A DNA stretch of 64,000 bases from DASQHW01 sp038209365 (lineage in GTDB: Bacteria > Actinomycetota > Acidimicrobiia > IMCC26256 > PALSA-610): NCBI GenBank assembly GCA_038209365.1, contig JBBQXS010000021.1, forward strand, positions 1-64,000. The letters run 5' to 3'. Of the stretch, positions 40,907 to 48,067 are shown in pieces (within the stretch, counting starts at the first letter, position 1; each line of letters starts with the position of its first letter). The notes under the pieces are model-generated. The model was not told the DNA's origin. It searched no databases and saw only the letters and a list, made by a program, of their open reading frames with translations. The translations under genes and the position numbers were made by a program.

Positions 40907-41188
40907 ATGCCAGTAGGGGTGCTGGGCTCGTTGCCGACATGGCTTGACCTTTCGTTCGTGCGCACCGCGTCGGGCGTCCTCGTGATCGCGTCTCTCCTTC
41001 TCGTCGTGGTCGCCATCTGCACCCTCCGTTCGGTCGCCGCTCGCCTGGTGATCGTCGCGATGCTGGGCGGCGCCGTCTTCGGCTTGATGCACTACCGCGA
41101 CCAGCTCGACCGCTGCGACAAGCAGGCCTGCACCTGCAAGTTCCTCGGCGAGGACCTCGAAGGTGGCGGCTGCGCACCATCACGCTGA
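40907..41188 (+). CDS. Small membrane protein with Cys-rich tail
   Basis: 93 aa from the ATG at 40907 in an AT-richer context. Two hydrophobic helices (VLVIASLLLVVVAICTL and LVIVAMLGGAVFGLMHY) are followed by a tail with four Cys (RCDKQACTCKF...GGGCAPSR). The cysteines could bind a metal or form disulfides outside the membrane. No family is recognised. It lies 76 bp upstream of aceE. Confidence 0.6.
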   Translation: MPVGVLGSLPTWLDLSFVRTASGVLVIASLLLVVVAICTLRSVAARLVIVAMLGGAVFGLMHYRDQLDRCDKQACTCKFLGEDLEGGGCAPSR

Positions 41189-41264
41189 GCGGGCCGTTCG
41201 CGGGCCGCACCTGGCGGGAGTGAAGGTCTCGAGACGGTTCCCGCGCGCCGTACGCTGAACCCAG

Positions 41265-43952
41265 ATGTTCAGTGACGGTTCGATCCACCAGCTCCCGGAC
41301 ATCGATCCGCAGGAGACGTCCGAGTGGCTTGAATCACTCGACAGCGTCATCGACGTCAAGGGCAAGGCGCGTGCGCACTATCTCCTCGCGCGGTTGATGG
41401 AGCGAGCCCGCGACAAGGGCGCGTCGGTGCCGGCGATGGTGACCACCGACTACATCAACACGATCCCGCCCGAGCAGGAACCGTGGTTCCCCGGCAACGA
41501 GTTCCTCGAGCGCCGCATTCGCGCGTTCGTCCGCTGGAACGCCGTGGCGATGGTCGACCGCGCGAATCATCGGTTCGACGGTCTCGGCGGGCACCTCTCG
41601 ACCTACGCGTCGGCCGCGTCGTTGTACGAGGTCGGCTTCAACCACTTCTTCCGCGGCAAGGGCGACGGTGGTTGCGGCGACCAGGTGTTCATCCAGGGAC
41701 ACGCGGCACCCGGGATCTACGCCCGCGCGTTCCTCGAGGGCCGGATCACCGAGGAGCAGCTCGACCACTTCCGGAGGGAGACGACCGGTCAGGGTCTCCC
41801 GTCCTACCCCCACCCACGCCGACTGCCGTCCTTCTGGGAGTTCCCGACGGTGTCGATGGGCCTCGGGCCGCTGAACGCGGTGTACCAGGCGCGGTTCAAC
41901 AGCTACCTGTACAACCGCGAGTTGGTCGACACGTCGAAGTCGCGCGTGTGGTGTTTCGTCGGAGACGGCGAGCTCGACGAGCCCGAGTCGACCGCCGCGC
42001 TCGATCTCGCGTGGCGTGAGCGGCTCGACAACCTGATCTTCGTCGTGAACTGCAACCTGCAGCGGCTCGACGGACCGGTGCGCGGCAACGGCAAGGTGAT
42101 CCAGGAGTTCGAGTCGACGTTCCGCGGCATGGGCTGGACCGTCATCAAGGTGATCTGGGGTCGCGAGTGGGACGAGCTCCTCGCACGCGACGTCGACGGT
42201 GTGCTCGTCAACAAGATGAACACGACGGTCGACGGTGAGTTCCAGAAGTACGCGGTGGAATCGGGCGGGTACATCCGTGAGCACTTCTTCGGGTCTGATC
42301 CGCGCCTGCGGAAGATGGTGGAGCATCTGTCCGACGAGCAGCTGCAGCGGCTGCCGCGTGGCGGCCACGACTACCGCAAGGTCTACGCGGCGTACAAGAC
42401 CGCGATGGAGCACGACGGCACCCCGACCGTCATCCTCGCCAAGACGATCAAGGGGTGGACGCTCGGGAGCGACTTCGAGGCGCGCAACGCGACGCACCAG
42501 ATCAAGAAGATGACGCCTGACCAGCTGAAGAAGCTGCGGGACCGCTTGTACATGGAGATTCCCGACGCGGCGCTCGAGGAGGGGATGGCGCCGTACTTCC
42601 ACCCCGGTTCCGAGTCACCCGAGTACGAGTACATGATGGAGCGGCGGCGAGCGCTCGACGGCTACCTCCCCGATCGCGTCGAGCGGTCGAAGATCGTGCT
42701 CGCGCCGCGCGAGGGCATCATCGATCAGCTCGCGGCGGGCACGGGCGACAAGGTGCAGGCGTCGACCACGACCGCGTTCACGCGCCTGCTCCGCGCGCTG
42801 TTGAAGGATCCCGACGTGGGCGCGCGTGTCGTGCCGATCATCCCCGACGAAGCGCGTACGTTCGGCATGGACGCCTTGTTCTCGGAGTTCAAGATCTATG
42901 CCCCGTTCGGCCAGAAGTACGAGCCGGTCGACGCCGGGCTGATGCTGTCGTATCGCGAGGACAGCAAGGGCCAGATCCTCGAGGAGGGCATCACGGAGGC
43001 GGGCTCGATGTCCGCCTTCACGGCTGCCGGTACCGCGTACGCGACGTGGGGACAGCCGATGATCCCGTTCTTCGTCTTCTATTCGATGTTCGGGTTCCAG
43101 CGCGTCGGAGATCTCATCTGGTCGTTCGGCGATCAGCGCGGCCGCGGCTTCCTCGTCGGGGCGACCGCCGGTCGCACGACGCTGACGGGGGAGGGGCTGC
43201 AACACTGCGACGGGCAGTCACAGATGTACGCACTCGCGTATCCGAACTGCCGGGCGTACGACCCGGCGTTCGCGTACGAGGTCGGGGTGCTCGTGCGGGA
43301 CGGCATCCGGCGCATGTACGGCGCAGAACCCGAGGATTGCTACTACTACCTCACCCTCTACAACGAGAATTACGCGCAGCCGCCGATGCCCGAAGGCGTC
43401 GAGGAAGGCATCGTACGCGGCATGTACCTGTTGCGCCCGGCCGATGGTGCGCACGCGCACCGTGCACAGATCCTGGCCAGCGGTCCGATGGTGCTCCAGG
43501 CACTCGAGGCCCAGAAGCTTCTCGCCGAGCAGCACGACGTCGGCGCCGACGTCTGGAGCGTCCCCGGTTGGAAGCAGCTGCGCGACGAGGCGCTCGACTG
43601 CGAGCGCTGGAACCGGCTGCATCCCGGCGAGCCCCCACGCACGCCCTATGTCACCGAGCAGCTCGCCGACACGGCGGGCCCGATCGTCGCCGTCACCGAC
43701 TGGGTGCGAGCCGTCCCGGACGCCGTTGCCCGTTTCGTGCCCCAGCCATACGTGGTGCTCGGCACCGACGGCTACGGGTTCTCGGACATCCGCCCCGCGC
43801 TTCGTCGCCATTTCGAGGTGGACGCCGCCCACGTCGCGGTTGCGGTGCTCGACGGCCTCGCCCAGACGGGTGATCTCAAGGCCGAGAGCGTGACCGAGGC
43901 GATCGAGCGCTACGACATCGACGCCGACGCACCCAATCCGCGCCTCGCCTGA
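41265..43952 (+). CDS. aceE: Pyruvate dehydrogenase E1 component, homodimeric type
   Basis: 895 aa, the normal length for AceE. The N-terminal region DYINTIPPEQEPWFPGNEF and GGHLSTYASAA match the active-site side of the first TPP domain. The TPP/Mg motif is GDGELDEPES...VNCNLQRLDGPVRGNGK. The middle domain contains EGITEAGSMSAFTAAGTAYAT and the conserved FYSMFGFQRVGDL. It decarboxylates pyruvate and reductively acetylates the E2 lipoyl domain. No E2 or E3 gene is adjacent, which is common for actinobacterial aceE. Confidence 0.97.
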   Translation: MFSDGSIHQLPDIDPQETSEWLESLDSVIDVKGKARAHYLLARLMERARDKGASVPAMVTTDYINTIPPEQEPWFPGNEFLERRIRAFVRWNAVAMVDRANHRFDGLGGHLSTYASAASLYEVGFNHFFRGKGDGGCGDQVFIQGHAAPGIYARAFLEGRITEEQLDHFRRETTGQGLPSYPHPRRLPSFWEFPTVSMGLGPLNAVYQARFNSYLYNRELVDTSKSRVWCFVGDGELDEPESTAALDLAWRERLDNLIFVVNCNLQRLDGPVRGNGKVIQEFESTFRGMGWTVIKVIWGREWDELLARDVDGVLVNKMNTTVDGEFQKYAVESGGYIREHFFGSDPRLRKMVEHLSDEQLQRLPRGGHDYRKVYAAYKTAMEHDGTPTVILAKTIKGWTLGSDFEARNATHQIKKMTPDQLKKLRDRLYMEIPDAALEEGMAPYFHPGSESPEYEYMMERRRALDGYLPDRVERSKIVLAPREGIIDQLAAGTGDKVQASTTTAFTRLLRALLKDPDVGARVVPIIPDEARTFGMDALFSEFKIYAPFGQKYEPVDAGLMLSYREDSKGQILEEGITEAGSMSAFTAAGTAYATWGQPMIPFFVFYSMFGFQRVGDLIWSFGDQRGRGFLVGATAGRTTLTGEGLQHCDGQSQMYALAYPNCRAYDPAFAYEVGVLVRDGIRRMYGAEPEDCYYYLTLYNENYAQPPMPEGVEEGIVRGMYLLRPADGAHAHRAQILASGPMVLQALEAQKLLAEQHDVGADVWSVPGWKQLRDEALDCERWNRLHPGEPPRTPYVTEQLADTAGPIVAVTDWVRAVPDAVARFVPQPYVVLGTDGYGFSDIRPALRRHFEVDAAHVAVAVLDGLAQTGDLKAESVTEAIERYDIDADAPNPRLA

Positions 43953-44008
43953 CCGAAGTTGCGTGGCCGGGGGCCCTCATGGGGCCGCCGCTCACGCGGG
44001 TTCGAGCG

Positions 44009-44215
44009 TTAGCGGTCGTTCAGATGGTGATCCGGGTCCCAGTCTTCTTCTTCGTCTTCGAATTCGTCGTCGAATTCGTCGTCGTCATCGTCTGATTTCT
44101 CGTCGTCCCCGACGTCCGCGAGGGTGCCCGAGCCTTCCCGGAAGAGCCCGTCGTCGTACCCCTGCTTGAGCTTTCGCGCTTCACGGAAGCGGCGCGCTCG
44201 TCCTTTTCTGGGCAC
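44009..44215 (-). CDS. Small acidic protein
   Basis: 68 aa from a GTG behind GAGGCAGG. The N-terminal third is basic (VPRKGRARRFREARKLKQGY) and the rest is extremely acidic (SDDDDDEFDDEFEDEEEDWD), ending HHLNDR. Such charge-split small proteins occur in actinobacteria without known function. The compact RBS and position just before the nitroreductase gene support it. Could bind basic proteins or nucleic acids. Confidence 0.55.
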   Translation of the reverse strand: MPRKGRARRFREARKLKQGYDDGLFREGSGTLADVGDDEKSDDDDDEFDDEFEDEEEDWDPDHHLNDR

Positions 44216-44246
44216 GTCGTCACCTGCCTCGAAGTCGTGACCGCCA

Positions 44247-44948
44247 TTATGCCGTGTCCGGGCCCGGCAGGCGTGGCCGAGCCCGAAACGGCTGGTGCCC
44301 GAAGCGGTCGAGATGCACGATGTTGCCGACGGGCGGGATCGGATGGGGCGCCGTACCGCCCCGAGGCCATCCGAGCGCGACCACCGCGACGGGCGTGACC
44401 CGGCGGGGGAGCCCGAGCGTCCGGCGTGCCTCCCACGCGGACCACAGCGGCAGCGTCGTCGCCGACGCGCCGAGCCCGTGGGCGCCGGCAGCCAGCAAGA
44501 GGTTCTGGACCGCCGGGAAGACCGAGGCGTAGAAGGCCGCCGCGATGGCGGCCGGGAAGAGCGGGCGGCGGCCGTACACGCATGCGACGACGAGCACCGG
44601 CACGTCTTCGAAGTGGTCCGACTCCCACTGCCGCGCCTCGAGGACGGCATCGTCGTGGCTGCGGGTGCGGAGCACCCGCTTGTAGATCGACCAGCCCTGG
44701 CGATACGTGCGCGCGAGCTGGTGGCGGATGTCAGGGTCGCGTACGACGACGAACTCGCAGCGCCGGCGCCGATCCGCGGTCGCGTGGCGGGCGAGCTCGA
44801 GCAGCGACAGCACGGTCGCGTCATCGACGGGATCGCTGCGCAACCGCCGGCCCGCGGCCTGCGCCCGCATGAGCTCTGCGAGCTCACGACAGGTCTGGTC
44901 GCGCGCGCCCCGGTCCGGGATGCCCGGCCCGCGGGCGCCGGATGTCAT
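44247..44948 (-). CDS. Nitroreductase-family protein
   Basis: 233 aa from the ATG overlapping the desaturase stop by 4 bp (ATGA). The fold marks are LMRAQAAGRRLRSDPVDDAT (FMN phosphate Arg region), ARHATADRRRRCEFVVVRD, and FPAVQNLLLAAGAHGLGASA (central FMN-contact helix), then VGNIVHLDRFGHQPFR. The usual family reduces nitro or quinone substrates with NAD(P)H, or acts in F420/cobalamin contexts. Translational coupling to a desaturase suggests an electron-transfer or lipid-related partnership. Confidence 0.85.
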   Translation of the reverse strand: MTSGARGPGIPDRGARDQTCRELAELMRAQAAGRRLRSDPVDDATVLSLLELARHATADRRRRCEFVVVRDPDIRHQLARTYRQGWSIYKRVLRTRSHDDAVLEARQWESDHFEDVPVLVVACVYGRRPLFPAAIAAAFYASVFPAVQNLLLAAGAHGLGASATTLPLWSAWEARRTLGLPRRVTPVAVVALGWPRGGTAPHPIPPVGNIVHLDRFGHQPFRARPRLPGPDTA

Positions 44949-45916
44949 ACGTCGCGGTTGGAAGTCGTGCCGCTCGCGAGCTTCCGCCAGAGCGCCGGGT
45001 AGCTCCGGTACTCCAGCGCGTCGCTGACGTATCCCGCCCGGGCGAGCTCGGTGTGCAACTTCGGGAGGTTCGCCATGGGCACGCCGGCGTCGACGTGGTG
45101 GGCGAGGTGCCAGCCGATGTGGAACGGCACGATGAAGAAGCGGGCGACCGGCAACTGCCGCACCGAGTGCGTAGTGAGCCGCCGGTCCTTCGAGCGCTGC
45201 ATTCCGCCGTGCTCGGCGATCGAGCGCAGGCGGTTGATGACACGCCACACGGTGAGATACGGCGCGAGCCACAACAGGAAGTAGACGAAGGGATGGCCGA
45301 GCGCGATCCCGACCGCGATCAGCACGAGCTGCGTGCCGACGATGGCCCGCGCCTGGAAGCGGATCGACGCGTCGTCGGCGCGCACGGCCCGCAGCAGTCC
45401 CTTGAACAGCTTCCATCCCGTCCGCCCGGTCGCATCGCGCACCAGCTTGCGGCGCAGCGACTGTCTGCTGATCGGGTAGCCGCGGTACAGCGGGATGTCG
45501 GGCTCGTCGGGCCCGAACTCGTCGCGGTGGTGCGCCATGTGTCCGCGGCGGTATGCATCGATCGGCGTGAACGAGGGGAAGCCGAGCAGCCACCGGCCTA
45601 CGAAGTCGTTCAGCTTGCGATTGCGGAACAACAAGCGGTGTGCGGCCTCGTGCATCAGCGCGGCGAACTGCGCGTGGGCCCGGCCCATGAGCACGAACGC
45701 GGCCGTCCACGCGAACCAGTTGTCGAGCCACACGGCGAGCACGACGATGCCGGCCGTCTGTACATACAACGCAACCACTGCGACCGCATTGCGCGCATTC
45801 GGGATCCTGCGAAGCTGCTCGCGCCATTCCGGACTGGCGCGGCCCTTGGCGGTGATCCGGTCAGTCGCGTGGAGCTCCGCGAGGGCGGCAGGCTCGGGGA
45901 GCATCGTCGCAACCAT
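44945..45916 (-). CDS. Membrane fatty acid desaturase
   Basis: 323 aa from the ATG at 45916. Three histidine boxes of the membrane di-iron desaturase family are present: HEAAHR, HMAHH and HLAHHVDAGVP. Four hydrophobic stretches surround them. The family introduces double bonds into acyl chains or hydroxylates related lipids, using a reductase partner. First gene of a two-gene unit with the nitroreductase-like protein. Divergent from a PaaX-family regulator with a 13-bp palindrome in the 30-bp gap, so control by that regulator is likely. Confidence 0.9.
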   Translation of the reverse strand: MVATMLPEPAALAELHATDRITAKGRASPEWREQLRRIPNARNAVAVVALYVQTAGIVVLAVWLDNWFAWTAAFVLMGRAHAQFAALMHEAAHRLLFRNRKLNDFVGRWLLGFPSFTPIDAYRRGHMAHHRDEFGPDEPDIPLYRGYPISRQSLRRKLVRDATGRTGWKLFKGLLRAVRADDASIRFQARAIVGTQLVLIAVGIALGHPFVYFLLWLAPYLTVWRVINRLRSIAEHGGMQRSKDRRLTTHSVRQLPVARFFIVPFHIGWHLAHHVDAGVPMANLPKLHTELARAGYVSDALEYRSYPALWRKLASGTTSNRDV

Positions 45917-45923
45917 GCAACCC

Positions 45924-45936
45924 AGTGTATTACACT
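45924..45936. promoter_or_regulatory. Palindromic operator between desaturase and PaaX-like regulator
   Basis: AGTGTA-T-TACACT, perfect arms. It occupies nearly half of the 30-bp gap between the divergent starts (45916 and 45947), so a protein bound here would block both. Probably the site of the PaaX-like product. Confidence 0.65.
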
Positions 45937-45946
45937 TCTTCAACGG

Positions 45947-46741
45947 ATGTCGAGAGATCGTAAGGTGCTCGATCTCGAGCGCCCGCTCGGGGCTCGCTCG
46001 CTGATCGCGAGCCTGTTGCTGCGCTCCCAGCCGCCCCGCATGCGGGCCGGGCGCCTCGTCCAGTGGTGCGGACTGTTCGGTGTGTCCGAGGGTGCGGCGC
46101 GTGTCGCGCTGAGCCGCATGGTGGACCGCGGGGAGTTGACGTCGTCCGCCGGCATGTACGAGCTCGCAGGACGCGTCGGTGGCCGCCGGCGTGCACAGGA
46201 CTGGAGCCTCAACCCCCGGCTCCCGCGATGGAACCGCGATTGGCGGCTCGCGTCGGTGACGACCACGACCCGGCCCGCGACCGAGCGCGGTGCCTTGCGC
46301 GACGCGATGCGGCGGCTCCGCATGGCGGAGCTCCGTGAGGGCACGTGGACCCGGCCCGACAACGTCCCGCGCGCGTCCGCGCCGGCCGAGGCATGGGACG
46401 TCGCGTACGCACAGTGCACGTGGTGGACCGGGCGACCGGACAACGACCCGGTGGCCTTGGCGGCCACGCTGTTCGACCCGGCCGGGTGGGCCGCGCGCGC
46501 GGACCGGCTCCGCACGCGACTCCATCGTGTGACGGCGGGCCTCGACCATGCGCCGGAGCGCCGTCTCGCCGACGCCTTCGCCGCGGGTGCGGCCGCGCTC
46601 GCACATGTGCGCGCCGACCCGCTACTGCCGGCCGCACTTGGACCCAGCACCGAAGCGGGCGACGCGCTCAGGGCCGCCTATCGCGCCTACGAAGCCCAAT
46701 TCTCCGAAGCGCTACGCGCATGGTTCCGTGCACACGCCTAA
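45947..46741 (+). CDS. PaaX-family transcriptional regulator
   Basis: 264 aa from the ATG at 45947. The N-terminus RSLIASLLLRSQPPRMRAGR and GVSEGAARVALSRMVDRGEL is the winged-helix domain of PaaX regulators, and TRPATERGALRDAMRRLRMA then LREGTWTRPDN is the typical central domain. In other bacteria PaaX represses phenylacetate catabolism and responds to acyl-CoA esters. Here it sits divergent from a fatty acid desaturase and next to an M20 amidohydrolase, so an acyl-CoA signal linked to lipid metabolism is plausible. Confidence 0.88.
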   Translation: MSRDRKVLDLERPLGARSLIASLLLRSQPPRMRAGRLVQWCGLFGVSEGAARVALSRMVDRGELTSSAGMYELAGRVGGRRRAQDWSLNPRLPRWNRDWRLASVTTTTRPATERGALRDAMRRLRMAELREGTWTRPDNVPRASAPAEAWDVAYAQCTWWTGRPDNDPVALAATLFDPAGWAARADRLRTRLHRVTAGLDHAPERRLADAFAAGAAALAHVRADPLLPAALGPSTEAGDALRAAYRAYEAQFSEALRAWFRAHA

Positions 46742-46750
46742 TCTCCAATC

Positions 46751-47968
46751 GTGACGGTCACCGCGCCCGACGATCTTCTCGCCGATGCCGCGCGGGTCCT
46801 GCCCGACGTCGTGGATCTCCGGCGGAGGATCCATCGCGCCCCCGAGCTCGGCTTGCAGCTCCCGGACACGCAAGCGTGTGTGCTCGAAGCGATCGACGGT
46901 CTCGGTCTCGAGGTGCGTACCGGTGAGAGCGTCACGTCGGTCATCGCCGATCTCCCCGGTGACCGCGAAGGCCCGACGGTGCTCCTGCGCGCCGATATGG
47001 ATGCGCTGCCAATGCCGGAAGACACCGGGCTCGAGTTCGCCAGCGAGATCGACGGGGCGATGCACGCGTGCGGCCACGACGCGCACACTGCGATGCTCGT
47101 GGGTGCTGCGCGGTTGCTCGCCGCCCGGCGCGCGTCGTTGCCGGGAACGGTGCGGCTCATGTTCCAGCCGGGCGAGGAGGGCTTCCACGGCGCGCGCCAC
47201 ATGATCGACGAGGGCGTGCTGACGGACGTCGGTGCGGCGTTCGCCCTGCACGTGTCCCCGAACCTGCCGTCCGGCACGGTGTGGACAAAGGGTGGCCCGC
47301 TGATGGCGTCGGCCGACGAGCTGTACATCACCGTCACCGGCAAAGGTGGGCACGCGTCGACGCCCTACCTCGCCAACGATCCGATGCCGGTCGCGGCGGA
47401 GATCGTGCAGGCGCTGCAAGTGCTCGTGACGCGACGTATCAATACGTTCGACCCGGTCGTGATCACGATCACGCAAATGAAGGCCGGGACGACGAACAAT
47501 GTCATTCCGGAGACCGTGGATCTCGTCGGCACGCTGCGGGGAGTCTCCGAGGCGGCACGCAAGCAAGCGACCGAAGCGATGAACCGTCTCGTCGAGGGCA
47601 TTGCGTCGGCGCACGACATGCGCGCCGAGCTCTACGTCAAGCGCGGCTATCCCGTCACGAGCAACGACGACGGCAGTGCGGCGTTCGCGCTGCGGGTCGC
47701 GGGCGAGCTGCTCGGCAAGGATGCGGCCGGCCGTATGCCGACGCCGGTGATGGGCGCCGAGGACTTCTCGTACGTGTTGCAGCAGACGCCCGGCGCAATG
47801 TCGTTCCTGGGCGTGTGTCCGCCGGGAGAGAATCCGGCGCGTGCACACGCGTGCCACTCCAACCGGATGATGCTCGACGAGGACGCGCTCCGCGCCGGCA
47901 CCGCGTTCTATGCCGCACTGGCGATCGAGTTCCTCGCGCACGGCACCGCGGGTGAGGCGACGCGCTAG
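46751..47968 (+). CDS. M20-family amidohydrolase (N-acyl amino acid hydrolase-like)
   Basis: 405 aa from a GTG, 9 bp after the PaaX-like gene, so the two are probably co-transcribed. Motifs: RRRIHRAPELGLQ (start of M20D), RADMDALPMPED (metal Asp), HACGHDAHTAMLVG (metal His/Asp), FQPGEEGFHGARHMIDEG (catalytic Glu pair), and the C-terminal GAEDFSYVLQQTPG. Enzymes of this type release amino acids or fatty acids from N-acyl conjugates or hippurate. Cytoplasmic. Confidence 0.92.
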   Translation: MTVTAPDDLLADAARVLPDVVDLRRRIHRAPELGLQLPDTQACVLEAIDGLGLEVRTGESVTSVIADLPGDREGPTVLLRADMDALPMPEDTGLEFASEIDGAMHACGHDAHTAMLVGAARLLAARRASLPGTVRLMFQPGEEGFHGARHMIDEGVLTDVGAAFALHVSPNLPSGTVWTKGGPLMASADELYITVTGKGGHASTPYLANDPMPVAAEIVQALQVLVTRRINTFDPVVITITQMKAGTTNNVIPETVDLVGTLRGVSEAARKQATEAMNRLVEGIASAHDMRAELYVKRGYPVTSNDDGSAAFALRVAGELLGKDAAGRMPTPVMGAEDFSYVLQQTPGAMSFLGVCPPGENPARAHACHSNRMMLDEDALRAGTAFYAALAIEFLAHGTAGEATR

Positions 47969-47984
47969 CCTCGACACTCCGCCA

Positions 47985-48058
47985 GGGCGGTTAGCTCAGC
48001 TGGTTAGAGCGCGTCGTTCACACCGACGAGGTCGGAGGTTCGAGTCCTCTACCGCCCA
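47985..48058 (+). tRNA. tRNA-Val (anticodon CAC)
   Basis: A complete 74-nt cloverleaf. Acceptor stem GGGCGGT pairs with ACCGCCC. The anticodon stem CGTCG/CGACG encloses loop TTCACAC (anticodon CAC). The T-arm is GGAGG-TTCGAGT-CCTCT, with discriminator A at 48058. CCA is not encoded. It reads valine codon GUG and shares acceptor and D-arm with the tRNA at 9749. Confidence 0.95.
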
Positions 48059-48067
48059 CCGAGCCGG

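Noticed and set aside
41334..42602. A 422-codon open frame antisense to aceE
   Set aside because: It mirrors the codon bias of aceE in high-GC DNA, has no family motif and no ribosome binding site.
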